From an uncultured Bacteroidota bacterium (lineage in GTDB: Bacteria > Bacteroidota > Bacteroidia > Bacteroidales > SZUA-534): a stretch of 42,401 bases of DNA. The notes beneath the pieces were generated by a model. That model saw only the letters and a program-made list of their open reading frames with translations. It was not told the DNA's origin and made no database searches. Location: assembly GCA_946414435.1 (NCBI GenBank), contig CAMKOM010000001.1, positions 1 through 42,401 on the forward strand, written 5' to 3'. Shown in pieces: positions 17,318-26,328 of the stretch. A program made the translations under genes and the position numbers. Positions within the stretch are counted from its first letter, which is position 1. Every line of letters starts with the position of its first letter.

Positions 17318-18052
17318 ATGGCTGACAAATTCAAAACCACCTTTCAGGTTTACACCAACAACGCCGACTCGCGCAAATTGGCCAAACCGGGCGCGCTGTT
17401 CGCTTATTTCATCGAAGCGGCAAGTATGCACGCCGAACGGCTCGGTATCGGGCACAAGAGCCTGCAGGACAATCACAACGCATTTTGGGCGCTGTCGAAA
17501 GTGCATTTCGATATTTACCAAACACCGGTATGGCATCAGAAAGTAACCGTAACCACTTGGCCGTCAGGCTATAACCGATTGTTCGCACGCCGCTATTTTC
17601 AGATTGCCGACGAAACCGGGACATTGCTTGCTGAAGGCGCATCTGATTGGGTGATAATGAGTTTCGAAAACCGCAGCCTGTGCAATGTGCAGTCGATTGT
17701 TGAGAGCATCGCGCAGTTCAACCTTGAGCAGGAACACCTGAACGTGAACACCGCAAAAGTGCCGGCCGCCAACGCCGAAACGGCCGCCAAAACCACTCGC
17801 CGCGTGATGTTCAGCGACCTTGATATGAACAACCACCTGACCAGTATGCGCTATCTCGACTGGACAATGGACTGCATTGATGTTGACTACCTAAACTCGC
17901 ACAACGCCAAAGCCGTCGACATCAATTTTCAGCATGAAATGCCTATGGGCGAAGATGTCACACTATTGTGTCAGCAAGATGGCGACGAATTTGTAGTTTC
18001 AGGCGCACTAGCCAACGGAAAGACATCGTTTTCAGCAAAAATCGGATTCTGA
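17318..18052 (+). CDS. Acyl-ACP thioesterase
   Basis: 244 residues from ATG 17318. An in-frame TTG at 17288 gives ten extra residues that do not fit the family. It hydrolyses acyl-ACP to free fatty acid and ACP in the cytoplasm. It is a double hotdog protein of the FatA/FatB family (PF01643). The first hotdog carries 'FWALSKVHFDIYQTPVWHQK' and 'TWPSGYNRLFARRYF'. The second carries the catalytic segment 'SDLDMNNHLTSMRYLDW' with Asn171/Asn172 and His173. Bacteroidota commonly encode one such enzyme. It ends just before a bidirectional terminator. Confidence 0.88.
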   Translation: MADKFKTTFQVYTNNADSRKLAKPGALFAYFIEAASMHAERLGIGHKSLQDNHNAFWALSKVHFDIYQTPVWHQKVTVTTWPSGYNRLFARRYFQIADETGTLLAEGASDWVIMSFENRSLCNVQSIVESIAQFNLEQEHLNVNTAKVPAANAETAAKTTRRVMFSDLDMNNHLTSMRYLDWTMDCIDVDYLNSHNAKAVDINFQHEMPMGEDVTLLCQQDGDEFVVSGALANGKTSFSAKIGF

Positions 18053-18071
18053 GCAACCGTATCAGCATAAA

Positions 18072-18105
18072 AAAAGCGCGACCAACCAGCCGCGCTTTTA
18101 TTTTA
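18072..18105. terminator. Bidirectional terminator
   Basis: Arms AAAAGCGCG (18072-18080) and CGCGCTTTT (18091-18099) around a 10-base loop, A-rich on the left and T-rich on the right. It sits between the thioesterase gene (plus) and the gene ending at 18120 (minus). Confidence 0.8.
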
Positions 18106-18119
18106 TAATCAATTGTCTG

Positions 18120-18878
18120 CTAATTCTTTCCAACAATCATATTATACTGAACCGTGATGTAGCCGTCGTTCGGAAAAATCTTGTTAGCCAGCGTGATGAC
18201 CGACTCGGCGTCTTTCTTGCGCTTCTCGTTCAGAAGGTCCTGAGTGTATTTCATAATGCCGTCAACAATCAGACTCTTGACAATCGGGTCAGCCTTGATG
18301 GGCTCGTTATTGACAATTTTCTCTGACAGTTTGGCGCGCGCATCAGCCATCTCGTGCACACCTTGCGTCTCGTTGTTCGACATGCACTTCAGAATACCCG
18401 AATAGTACATAAACAAATAATCAGTTTTATGATACAGCTTTTCGTAATTTTTAGCTGCAGCGGCGGCTTTTGAATAGTTTCCTTTGTCAAAATTGGTCTT
18501 GATTTCAGCCTTGACGTGTTTTTTTATAAGATCGATAAAATCAGCGTTTTGTGCCACAAGCTCACCTTCAATGTCCTTACGGATGAATTTCTGCGTGTAC
18601 TTCACAGCCTGACGCATACCGTCCTTATAATCGGCAGCCACTTCGGGGTCCGACGACTCATAGAGTTTCACATAGCACATAGCCGCATACAGATGTGGCT
18701 CGGCTTCACGACCGGCAGCCTGATCAGCGCACATATCTTCTGCCTTGAACAGACAAATCTCGTATTTGCCTGATGTGTAAAGTTTTGACAGCTTTGTGTT
18801 GTGGCCGCCCTTCACCTGTGCAAACGTGCCCGCACAAAGCATTATGCACAATGATGTGCAAAGAAGTTTTAAATTCAT
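18120..18878 (-). CDS. Hypothetical secreted helical (TPR-like) protein
   Basis: 252 residues from ATG 18878. A start further upstream would put a Lys-rich stretch ahead of the signal peptide, so I used the internal Met. The signal peptide is 'LLCTSLCIMLCAGTFAQ'. The rest is alpha-helical with TPR-like helix pairs: 'LYTSGKYEICLFKAEDMCADQ', 'HLYAAMCYVKLYESSD', 'FDKGNYSKAAAAAKNYEKLY' and 'LLNEKRKKDAESVITLANK'. It is likely a periplasmic or envelope protein that makes protein-protein contacts. No enzymatic motif was seen. Single gene. Confidence 0.65.
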   Translation of the reverse strand: MNLKLLCTSLCIMLCAGTFAQVKGGHNTKLSKLYTSGKYEICLFKAEDMCADQAAGREAEPHLYAAMCYVKLYESSDPEVAADYKDGMRQAVKYTQKFIRKDIEGELVAQNADFIDLIKKHVKAEIKTNFDKGNYSKAAAAAKNYEKLYHKTDYLFMYYSGILKCMSNNETQGVHEMADARAKLSEKIVNNEPIKADPIVKSLIVDGIMKYTQDLLNEKRKKDAESVITLANKIFPNDGYITVQYNMIVGKN

Positions 18879-19020
18879 TTTTTTGAAAATTTTCTTTTGA
18901 CAAAAAAAAACAAATGATGTCAAATTCGCAATTTTTTTATACCGATGTTATTAACAAAAAATGAATGCCAATATTGTAAGAGAATTTGGCGTCGCTAATG
19001 AAAATGGCGAACGGAAAGCG

Positions 19021-19028
19021 TATATTTG
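19021..19028 (+). promoter_or_regulatory. Probable -7 promoter box of the endonuclease/phosphatase gene
   Basis: TATATTTG is a perfect TAnnTTTG match, 18 bases before ATG 19046. It makes the upstream in-frame ATG at 18986 an unlikely start because transcription would begin after it. Confidence 0.6.
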
Positions 19029-19045
19029 CAAAAAAATTAAGGACT

Positions 19046-20080
19046 ATGAGAGTTATTTTCACAACAATGCTTGCTGTGGCTTGTATGGCCGCCAATGCGC
19101 AACCCGCCAAGTGGAACAGTAAAACGTTCTTTACCGTTATGAGCTACAACGTTGAGAATCTGTTTGATACAGTCAACATTGCCGGCAAAAACGATGACGA
19201 GTTCACCCCTACGGGAAAAAAGGAATGGACATCGGCGCGATACAACGAGAAGCTGCAGCACCTTTCGGAAGCTATTGCGGCATTGAATCCCACTTCAGGT
19301 CAATTTCCTGACATTGTGGGCATTATAGAAGCCGAGAATATTGCTGTGCTTAAAGATTTGGCTGCGCAACCGGCCATCAAAGGCGCAAGCTACCAATGCA
19401 TTCTTGAAGAAGGCCCCGACCCACGCGGCATCGATTGTGGACTGCTCTATAACCCGCAGACATTCAAGTATGTATGTCATAAGACATTCAACGTGCGGTT
19501 GCGACCGGGCAACGACCGCACTCGCGACATCTTGTATGTGAAAGGACTCTCGGGAAAAGACACTCTGCACGTATTTGTAAACCATTGGTCGTCAAGGATT
19601 GGCGGTAAGGATAAAACGAGCGGCAAGCGTGCGCAATGCGCCGACCGTCTGAAATCTGTCACCGATTCAATCATCAAGCGCGACCCGCAGTGTAACATCC
19701 TGATTATGGGCGATATGAACGACGAGCCGAGCGACGAGAGCGTTTATGAGATTCTGCAAGCCAAAGAGCCGAGCCAATACAGCCGTCTGAACAATATTAT
19801 GTTCGACCTGCAGCAGAAGAACAAAGGCAAGTTTGGCAGCGGAACCTATTATTACAAAGGCGAATACTCAATGCTCGACAACTTGATTGTGAGCAATCCG
19901 CTGCTCACCCGCACCAAGGGCTTCCGCTTGTATGAGCGCACGGGCTACATCTTCGCACCCGACTTCATCAGTTTTAAGGAAAGCAACGGCGACATCGCCC
20001 CTTCGCGCTCATATTCAGGCAAATACTACGGCGGATATAGCGACCACTATCCTGTTTATATGATTTTTTATAAGAAGTAG
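19046..20080 (+). CDS. Secreted endonuclease/exonuclease/phosphatase family protein
   Basis: 344 residues. A signal peptide covers 1-19 ('TTMLAVACMAANAQ'). The rest is an EEP fold (DNase I / inositol phosphatase type): 'VMSYNVENLFDTV' (31-43, metal-binding Asn), 'PDIVGIIEAEN' (88-98, metal-binding Glu), 'FVNHWSSR' (His-based motif), 'ILIMGDMNDEPSD' (catalytic Asp/Asn pair) and 'SDHYPVYM' near the C-terminus (catalytic Asp-His). These complete the active site. Members in Bacteroidota are exported nucleases or phosphodiesterases; the exact substrate cannot be read from sequence. It is apparently monocistronic, with repeat words from the stop codon onward. Confidence 0.85.
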   Translation: MRVIFTTMLAVACMAANAQPAKWNSKTFFTVMSYNVENLFDTVNIAGKNDDEFTPTGKKEWTSARYNEKLQHLSEAIAALNPTSGQFPDIVGIIEAENIAVLKDLAAQPAIKGASYQCILEEGPDPRGIDCGLLYNPQTFKYVCHKTFNVRLRPGNDRTRDILYVKGLSGKDTLHVFVNHWSSRIGGKDKTSGKRAQCADRLKSVTDSIIKRDPQCNILIMGDMNDEPSDESVYEILQAKEPSQYSRLNNIMFDLQQKNKGKFGSGTYYYKGEYSMLDNLIVSNPLLTRTKGFRLYERTGYIFAPDFISFKESNGDIAPSRSYSGKYYGGYSDHYPVYMIFYKK

Positions 20081-20166
20081 AGAAGGTTGAGAAAGTTTAG
20101 AAGTTTAGTTTTTGACATCAGACTACAGACATCAGACTACAGACATCAGACTACAGACATCAGACA
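20081..20166 (+). repeat. Repeat words and a 14-bp tandem repeat (3.8 copies) upstream of uvrB
   Basis: Begins with GTTGAGAAAGTTTAGAAG-type words (20087-20109). From 20114 the unit GACATCAGACTACA is repeated perfectly at 20114, 20128 and 20142 and partly at 20156. Confidence 0.9.
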
Positions 20167-20183
20167 TTTATATTTTCAATCAG

Positions 20184-20223
20184 TCAATCCTTCAATCCTT
20201 CAATCCTTCAATCCTTCAATCCT
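20184..20223 (+). repeat. Octamer TCAATCCT x5 abutting the uvrB start codon
   Basis: Five perfect head-to-tail copies, then TCAATAA and the uvrB ATG at 20231. The octamer is the reverse complement (rotated) of TGAAGGAT found after nudC. It occupies the whole ribosome-binding region of uvrB. Confidence 0.93.
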
Positions 20224-20230
20224 TCAATAA

Positions 20231-22255
20231 ATGCCCTTCGAAATTAACTCGCCATTCAAGCCTACGGGCGACCAGCCGCAAGCCATCAAGCAACTTGTGG
20301 ACGGCCTGAACAGCGGCCAGCAGTTTCAGACGCTGCTTGGCGTGACGGGTTCGGGCAAGACGTTCACCATTGCCAATATGCTTGAGCAGGCGCAGCGTCC
20401 AGCGCTCATCTTGAGCCACAACAAGACGCTTGCGGCGCAACTCTACAGCGAGTTTAAAGAGTTTTTCCCGAACAACGCAGTTGAGTATTTCGTCTCGTAC
20501 TACGATTACTATCAGCCCGAAGCCTACATTCCCGTGACGGACACCTACATTGAGAAGGATTTGAGCATCAACGACGAGATTGAGAAACTGCGTCTGCACA
20601 CCACGTCGTCGCTGCTGTCGGGCCGCCGCGACGTGATTGTGGTCTCGTCCGTGTCGTGCCTGTACGGCATCGGCAACCCCGACGATTTCTACAGCAACAG
20701 CATCAGCGTGAAGGTGGGCGAAAACGTTGGCCGAAACCAACTGCTGCGCCGCCTTGTCGACGCGCTCTACTCGCGCAACGAAGTGGATTTCAGCCGCGGC
20801 ACGTTCCGCGTGAAGGGCGACACGGTCGACGTCTATCTTGCCTACGGCGATTCGGCCTACCGCCTAATGTTTTGGGGCGACGAGATTGACCAAATCGAAG
20901 TTTTCGACCCGCTGAACGGCAGCGTCATCGACCGCCCCGAGCAGGTTTCCATCTACCCCGCCAACATCTTCGTGACAACGCAAAGCCGCATCCAGCAGGC
21001 CATCCGAATGATTCAGGACGACCTTGTGGCGCAGGTTGAGTATTTCAAGAGCATCGGCAAAAACCTTGAAGCCAAGCGGCTCGACGAGCGTGTGAACTAC
21101 GACCTTGAAATGATACGCGAATTGGGCCACTGCCCAGGAATTGAGAACTATTCGCGCTATTTCGACGGGCGCGCGGCGGGCACTCGGCCGTTCTGTCTGC
21201 TCGATTATTTTCCGAAAGATTTCATCACGGTCATCGACGAAAGTCACGTCACCGTGCCGCAGATTCACGCAATGTTCGGCGGCGACCGCTCGCGCAAGGA
21301 AAACCTTGTGGAATACGGATTCCGCCTGCCTGCCGCGCTCGACAACCGTCCGCTCAAGTTCGACGAGTTTGAAGCGCTGACGGGCCAGACCGTGTATGTG
21401 AGCGCCACGCCCGCCGACTACGAACTAATGAAATGCGGCGGCGTGATTGTTGACCAGGTGATTCGCCCGACAGGCCTGCTCGACCCGCCGATTGACGTGC
21501 GTCCGAGCCTGAACCAGATTGACGACCTTGTGGCTGAAATCAACAAGCGGGCCACCAAAGACGAGCGCGTGCTTGTGACGACGCTCACCAAGCGTATGGC
21601 CGAAGAATTGCAGAAATACCTGACCCGTATGGGGATACGGTCGAACTACATCCACAGCGACGTGGACACGCTTGAGCGCGTGAAGATTCTTGACGACCTG
21701 CGCAACGGACTTTTCGACGTGCTTGTGGGTGTGAACCTGCTGCGCGAAGGCCTTGACCTGCCCGAAGTATCGCTTGTGGCCATTTTGGACGCCGACAAGG
21801 AAGGATTCCTGCGCAACGAGCGCTCGCTGACGCAGACCGCAGGCCGCGCCGCCCGCAACGTGAACGGCCTTGTGATTATGTATGCCGACCAAATCACCGA
21901 CTCAATGCAGCGCACCATCGACGAGACCAACCGCCGCCGCGAGAAGCAGTTGCGCTACAACGAAGAGCACGGCATCACCCCGACGCAGATTGTCAAGGCC
22001 AAGCGCCACACCGTGGGCACCGACGAGACCGCCGCGCAGTATTACGTCGAGCCCGAGAAGGTGAACCTTGCCGCCGAGCCCGTTGTGGCCTATATGAGCC
22101 GCGAAGCCCTGCAGAAGGCCATCGACAAGACCAAGAAGCAAATGGAACGCGCCGCCGACAAACTCGACTTTATGGAAGCCGCCCGCCTGCGCGACGAAAT
22201 GTTTGAGTTGCAGAAGGTGCTTACTGAAAAATTCGGGGCATCGAATAGCTTATAA
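20231..22255 (+). CDS. uvrB: Excinuclease ABC subunit B
   Basis: 674 residues, full length. UvrB receives damaged DNA from UvrA, verifies the lesion and recruits UvrC in nucleotide excision repair. Walker A is 'GVTGSGKT' (37-44). The strand-separating beta-hairpin begins at '[12 protein letters not shown]' (90-101). The DEAH-type motif is '[11 protein letters not shown]'. Helicase motifs V and VI are seen in '[11 protein letters not shown]' and 'QTAGRAARN'. The C-terminal UVR domain that binds UvrC is present in the last 40 residues ('[20 protein letters not shown]'). The start codon is preceded directly by octamer repeats with no Shine-Dalgarno sequence. No promoter box was found in the 150-bp spacer. 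Confidence 0.97.
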   Translation: MPFEINSPFKPTGDQPQAIKQLVDGLNSGQQFQTLLGVTGSGKTFTIANMLEQAQRPALILSHNKTLAAQLYSEFKEFFPNNAVEYFVSYYDYYQPEAYIPVTDTYIEKDLSINDEIEKLRLHTTSSLLSGRRDVIVVSSVSCLYGIGNPDDFYSNSISVKVGENVGRNQLLRRLVDALYSRNEVDFSRGTFRVKGDTVDVYLAYGDSAYRLMFWGDEIDQIEVFDPLNGSVIDRPEQVSIYPANIFVTTQSRIQQAIRMIQDDLVAQVEYFKSIGKNLEAKRLDERVNYDLEMIRELGHCPGIENYSRYFDGRAAGTRPFCLLDYFPKDFITVIDESHVTVPQIHAMFGGDRSRKENLVEYGFRLPAALDNRPLKFDEFEALTGQTVYVSATPADYELMKCGGVIVDQVIRPTGLLDPPIDVRPSLNQIDDLVAEINKRATKDERVLVTTLTKRMAEELQKYLTRMGIRSNYIHSDVDTLERVKILDDLRNGLFDVLVGVNLLREGLDLPEVSLVAILDADKEGFLRNERSLTQTAGRAARNVNGLVIMYADQITDSMQRTIDETNRRREKQLRYNEEHGITPTQIVKAKRHTVGTDETAAQYYVEPEKVNLAAEPVVAYMSREALQKAIDKTKKQMERAADKLDFMEAARLRDEMFELQKVLTEKFGASNSL

Positions 22256-22319
22256 ATAGAACAATCATCACCATTGATGACAACAAACACATTAAAAAAC
22301 AAGCATTTGAAAAATCCAA

Positions 22320-22348
22320 TTGCTAACTGATGTTTTTGACTACATTTG
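22320..22348 (+). promoter_or_regulatory. Probable promoter of the DEAD-box helicase gene
   Basis: TTG (22320-22322), 18 bases, then TACATTTG (22341-22348), a perfect TAnnTTTG box. It lies 18 bases before the ATG at 22366. This is the best full promoter match in the window. Confidence 0.65.
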
Positions 22349-22365
22349 CGGCCTAATTTTTTACA

Positions 22366-24360
22366 ATGAGCAATTTTACAGACTTCGGCCTTAACGAGAA
22401 CATTATCAAGGCCATAAGCGAACTGGGCTTTGAATCACCCACACCTATTCAGGAAAAGACAATCCCGACAATAATAGCATCAAAGACCGATTTGGTTGCA
22501 TTGGCGCAAACCGGCACGGGCAAAACGGCCGGCTTCGGGCTGCCAATTTTGCAGCAGATTGACTTGCAAGCCGACCACGTGCAAGCGCTTGCTTTGTGCC
22601 CCACCCGCGAGTTGTGTCTGCAAATTGCCAACGACTTGACCAAATTTGCAAAGTACACCAAAGGTCTGTCGATTGTGGCAGTTTACGGCGGCGCCAATAT
22701 CAATCCGCAGATTCGTCAGCTGAAAAGCGGCGCGCACATTGTTGTCGGCACACCGGGGCGCGTGCTCGATATGATTAAACGCGGTGCGCTCAATATCAGC
22801 AACATACAATGGCTTGTTCTTGACGAAGCCGACGAGATGCTGAATATGGGCTTTCAGGAAGACCTTGACAGCATTTTGAGCACATCGCCCGACACCAAGC
22901 AGACTCTGCTCTTTTCGGCCACTATGCCCGACGGCGTGCGCAAAATTGCAATGAACTATATGCACGACGCTGAAGAGATTGCCGTGGGCAAGAAAAACTC
23001 GGGTGCCGAGAACGTGCGCCACGAGTATTATATGGTGAAGGCTGCCGACCGCTATCTTGCGCTCAAGCGCCTTGCCGACATCAATCCGAACATCTACGGA
23101 ATTGTGTTCTGCCGCACCCGCAGCGAGACTAAAGAAGTGGCTGCCAAGCTGATACAAGACGGCTACAACGCCGACGCCCTTCACGGCGACTTGTCGCAAG
23201 ACCAACGCGACACGGTTATGGGCCGCTTCCGCGACCGCTCGCTGCAACTGCTCATTGCCACCGACGTTGCCGCACGCGGGCTCGATGTGAACGACCTAAC
23301 GCACGTCATCAACTATAACCTGCCCGACGACCCCGAAGTATACATCCACCGCAGCGGACGTACCGGACGCGCCGGGAAATCGGGCGTATCAATGACCATT
23401 ATCCACTCGCGCGAGACGCGCAAGATTAAGACGCTTGAAAAACTTGTCGGCAAGCCGTTCGAACTGAAAAAAGTGCCCACCGGCGCCGAGATTTGCGAAA
23501 AACGGCTTTATAACGTGCTCGACAGGCTTGAGCGTGTTGAAGTGAACGACGACGAGATTGCAGCATACCTGCCAATGGCTACCAAAAAACTGTCGTGGCT
23601 CGACAAGGACGAACTCATCAAACGGGTTGTATGGCTCGAGTTCAACCGATTCATTGATTACTACAAATCGGCTGAAGACCTGAACGTTGAGCCCGGCCAA
23701 GGCAAGGGCAAGAGCGATGGCGAAGAACGCGAAGGCCGCAAAGAACGGAAAGAGCGCAAACGCCGCAACGACGACGAATACACACGTTTGTTCATCAATG
23801 TGGGCACAAAACGCGGGCTGTCGGTTCCGCGCCTTCTGGGCTTGATTAACGACGCCACACGCGACAAGAGCATCGACATTGGCCGAATCGACCTTCAACG
23901 CAACTTCTCGTTCTTCGAGATTGAAAACGAAGCCGTTGAGAAAGTGATGGAGGCCATGAAAAATGTCACTTACGACAACGAGAATGTGGAATTCGGTCTG
24001 GCCACAAACCAAACCACACCCCCATCAGCCAAACGCGTGAAAAAGAAACCGCAGACAGCCGACGCACGCAGCAATCGCGACAGCGCCAAAGACAAAGGCC
24101 GCGGCAAACAGTCGAATTTCAAGATTGAAAAGCGCAAATTCAGCGGCGCTGTGCTCGACGAGTCGGATTTCAACTTCGACTTCTTCAACGACAACATCGG
24201 ACGCCGCCGCGGACGCAAGTCTGACACCCCTGAATACATGGCCGTTCCGCGCCATAAATCAAAGAAAAACGCTGCCGCCAACACCGACGATAAAAAGAAG
24301 AAAGACAAGCACAAAAAGGATAAAAAAGACAGAAATGCGGGAAAAAGGCGCAAGAGTTAA
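22366..24360 (+). CDS. DEAD-box ATP-dependent RNA helicase with DbpA-type RNA-binding domain
   Basis: 664 residues. It unwinds RNA, probably in ribosome assembly and cold or RNA-decay functions (DeaD/CsdA class). Motifs in order: Q motif ('PTPIQEKTIP', 25-34), Walker A 'AQTGTGKT' (47-54), 'PTREL' (79-83), 'TPGR' (129-132), DEAD (153-156), SAT (184-186), 'ATDVAARGLD' (298-307) and 'HRSGRTGRAG' (328-337). A charged linker (about 445-470) leads to a DbpA RNA-binding domain (about 472-546, 'RLFINVGTKRGLSVPRLLGL'). The last ~110 residues are Lys/Arg-rich and probably disordered ('KKKDKHKKDKKDRNAGKRRK'), giving nonspecific RNA affinity. Single gene with its own promoter. Confidence 0.93.
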   Translation: MSNFTDFGLNENIIKAISELGFESPTPIQEKTIPTIIASKTDLVALAQTGTGKTAGFGLPILQQIDLQADHVQALALCPTRELCLQIANDLTKFAKYTKGLSIVAVYGGANINPQIRQLKSGAHIVVGTPGRVLDMIKRGALNISNIQWLVLDEADEMLNMGFQEDLDSILSTSPDTKQTLLFSATMPDGVRKIAMNYMHDAEEIAVGKKNSGAENVRHEYYMVKAADRYLALKRLADINPNIYGIVFCRTRSETKEVAAKLIQDGYNADALHGDLSQDQRDTVMGRFRDRSLQLLIATDVAARGLDVNDLTHVINYNLPDDPEVYIHRSGRTGRAGKSGVSMTIIHSRETRKIKTLEKLVGKPFELKKVPTGAEICEKRLYNVLDRLERVEVNDDEIAAYLPMATKKLSWLDKDELIKRVVWLEFNRFIDYYKSAEDLNVEPGQGKGKSDGEEREGRKERKERKRRNDDEYTRLFINVGTKRGLSVPRLLGLINDATRDKSIDIGRIDLQRNFSFFEIENEAVEKVMEAMKNVTYDNENVEFGLATNQTTPPSAKRVKKKPQTADARSNRDSAKDKGRGKQSNFKIEKRKFSGAVLDESDFNFDFFNDNIGRRRGRKSDTPEYMAVPRHKSKKNAAANTDDKKKKDKHKKDKKDRNAGKRRKS

Positions 24361-24441
24361 CCGCCATCCGTGATTCGCAATTTAAAACGTCCGTCGGCAA
24401 AAATAAACCGCCACAAAAAGGCCACCATTCCAATAAATAAC

Positions 24442-24449
24442 TACATTTG
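24442..24449 (+). promoter_or_regulatory. TACATTTG promoter box in the speA leader region
   Basis: A perfect TAnnTTTG box inside the 322-bp gap between the helicase and arginine decarboxylase genes, 234 bases before the next start codon. If used, it would give a long 5' leader or a small RNA. No -33 TTG at standard spacing. Confidence 0.45.
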
Positions 24450-24682
24450 CACCGATGGAGCACACTTTAGATTGTTAGAGTATTTCCATTTTATTGATTT
24501 GCACTTAAATGTGCAGTTTTTTTAAAGTTGGTTACTTATAACCACCCGACTTGAGAAACGGTCAATAAGAGTAGTAAAAGTAAATATTTACTATATAGAC
24601 TCTGACAATCTGCCGAGGTTCACCACAAGCAGATAAAGTAAACAAGAAAGGTAGTATTGTTTAATTTTTTAAAACGCTTGAA
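24450..24682 (+). other. Candidate leader of the polyamine cluster: mini-ORF and weak terminator-like hairpin
   Basis: After the promoter box, a 7-codon frame (24455-24478, Met-Glu-His-Thr-Leu-Asp-Cys-stop) is followed by a 5-bp hairpin (TGCAC 24500-24504, GTGCA 24511-24515) and a T7 run (24517-24523). Further on lies a 14-bp palindrome (24579-24592, core GTAAATATTTAC). The rest is AT-rich sequence without recognised structure. This could be an attenuator, a small RNA, or a chance arrangement. The mini-ORF has no arginine codons. Confidence 0.3.
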
Positions 24683-26140
24683 ATGAATCAAGACCAAGCA
24701 CCTATCTACGAGGCTCTGGAAGAATTCCGAAGAAAACGCATTGTACCGTTCGACGTACCTGGCCACAAACGCGGCCGAGGTAATCCCGATTTGGCCAAAC
24801 TGTTTGGAAAACAGTGTGTTGAGATTGACGTCAACTCAATGAAGCCGCTCGACAACCTTTGCCACCCCATCTCGGTCATCAAGAAGGCTGAAGAGTTGGC
24901 CGCCGAAGCCTTCCACGCCGCGCACGCATTCCTAATGGTGGGCGGCACCACATCGTCGGTGCAGACAATGGTGCTCACGGCCTGCAAGAAGGGCGACAAA
25001 ATCATTCTGCCGCGAAACGTGCACCGCAGCGTCATCAACGCGCTGGTGGTGAACGGCGCCACACCCATCTACGTCAACCCCGATATGGACCGCCGTCTGG
25101 GTATCGCCCTTGGAATGAAGATTTCACAGGTTGAGAAGGCCATCGAGGCCAACCCCGACGCAGTGGCCATTCTGGTGAACAACCCCACCTACTACGGCAT
25201 CTGCTCGAATCTGAAAAAGATTGTTGAATTGGCGCACGCCCACAATATGCTGGTGCTGGTTGACGAGGCCCACGGCACGCACTTCTATTTTGGTGAGAAT
25301 ATGCCAATTACGGCAATGGCGGCTGGCGCCGATATGTCGTCAATCAGTATGCACAAATCGGGCGGAAGCCTGACGCAGAGTTCATTTCTGCTCATCGGCG
25401 AAAGCGTGAGCGCAGGCTACGTTAGGCAGGTGATAAACCTGACGCAGACCACAAGCGCGTCGTATCTGCTGCTGGCGAGTCTCGACATATCGCGCCGCAA
25501 CCTGGCCATCCGCGGCAAGGAGGCTTTCGCCGAAGTGCAGCGCATTGCCGACTACGCCCGCACCGAAATCAACAAAATCGGCGGCTACTACGCCTACGGC
25601 AAGGAGTTGATTAACAACGACAGCATCTACGATTTCGACACCACCAAACTGACGGTCTTCACCCTTGACATCGGCTTGGCGGGCATTGAGGTTTACGACC
25701 TTCTGCGCGACGAGTACGACATTCAGGTTGAGTTGGGCGACATTGGTAACATATTGGCATACATATCGATAGGCGACCGTATGCGTGAAGTTGAGCGGCT
25801 TGTGAGCGCACTCTACGACATTCAGCGCCGCTACCGCCGCGAGCGCACGGGCCTGTTCGACCACGAGTACATCAACCCGTCGGTGGTTATGACGCCGCAA
25901 GAGGCTTTCTACGCGGCCAAAGAGGAAATGATTCCCATCCGCGAGACCAACGGCCGCATCTGCACCGAGTTTGTTATGTGCTACCCCCCTGGAATCCCGA
26001 TTCTGGCACCTGGCGAGCGCATCACGCAGGAAATCATCGACTACATTCTGTACGCCAAAGAGAAAGGCTGCTCAATGACTGGCCCCGAGGACGAGAAAAT
26101 CGAGCGTCTGAATGTGATTCGGGAGCAGACGATTTACTAG
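24683..26140 (+). CDS. speA: Arginine decarboxylase, PLP-dependent (Orn/Lys/Arg decarboxylase family)
   Basis: 485 residues, fold type I, the short form without the N-terminal wing domain of the enterobacterial inducible enzymes. It decarboxylates arginine to agmatine. The family start motif is 'PFDVPGHKRGRGNPD' (22-36). 'VDEAHGTHF' (193-201) holds the PLP pyridine-binding Asp194. The Schiff-base Lys is Lys225 in 'SMHKSGGSLTQSS'. The C-terminal domain ends 'FVMCYPPGIPILAPGERIT'. Arginine over lysine or ornithine is inferred from the downstream agmatinase-type gene; Bacillus SpeA has this architecture. First gene of the polyamine block, preceded by a 322-bp leader region and followed by repeat-rich spacer. 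The stop codon TAG is also the first word of a TAGGCAT repeat. Confidence 0.88.
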   Translation: MNQDQAPIYEALEEFRRKRIVPFDVPGHKRGRGNPDLAKLFGKQCVEIDVNSMKPLDNLCHPISVIKKAEELAAEAFHAAHAFLMVGGTTSSVQTMVLTACKKGDKIILPRNVHRSVINALVVNGATPIYVNPDMDRRLGIALGMKISQVEKAIEANPDAVAILVNNPTYYGICSNLKKIVELAHAHNMLVLVDEAHGTHFYFGENMPITAMAAGADMSSISMHKSGGSLTQSSFLLIGESVSAGYVRQVINLTQTTSASYLLLASLDISRRNLAIRGKEAFAEVQRIADYARTEINKIGGYYAYGKELINNDSIYDFDTTKLTVFTLDIGLAGIEVYDLLRDEYDIQVELGDIGNILAYISIGDRMREVERLVSALYDIQRRYRRERTGLFDHEYINPSVVMTPQEAFYAAKEEMIPIRETNGRICTEFVMCYPPGIPILAPGERITQEIIDYILYAKEKGCSMTGPEDEKIERLNVIREQTIY

Positions 26141-26290
26141 GCATTAGGCATTAGGCACTGGGCATTAGTTATTTAGGATTTAGGATTTAGGATTTAGGAA
26201 TTATGATTTTTGATTTGCGATTTCTGATTACAAGGTGGCTCACGGCTCAAAGCCGTCTGTTGTCTGTAGTCCGTTGTCTGTAGTCAAAAT
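26138..26290 (+). repeat. Heptamer arrays in the speA-speE spacer
   Basis: TAGGCAT-type heptamers (26138-26168, four degenerate copies, the first overlapping the speA stop codon), then TTAGGAT heptamers (about 26171-26200). After that come GTCTGTTGTCTGTAGTCCG-type words (26250-26285), related to the GACATCAGACTACA unit before uvrB. No promoter was seen. Confidence 0.8.
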
Positions 26291-26328
26291 TCAATCAATC
26301 AATTAGTCAATTAATCACTCATTGAGAA

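Noticed and set aside
18986-19045. Upstream start codon for the endonuclease/phosphatase gene
   Set aside because: It would add 20 residues before the signal peptide and lies upstream of the predicted promoter box at 19021-19028.
20114-20223. Possible CRISPR array
   Set aside because: The repeats are contiguous tandem units of 14 and 8 bp with no spacers between them, and no cas gene is present in the window.
26170-26200. Telomere-like TTAGGAT repeats
   Set aside because: Resembles telomeric TTAGGG only superficially; the context is an ordinary bacterial operon and similar heptamers with other sequences fill other spacers.
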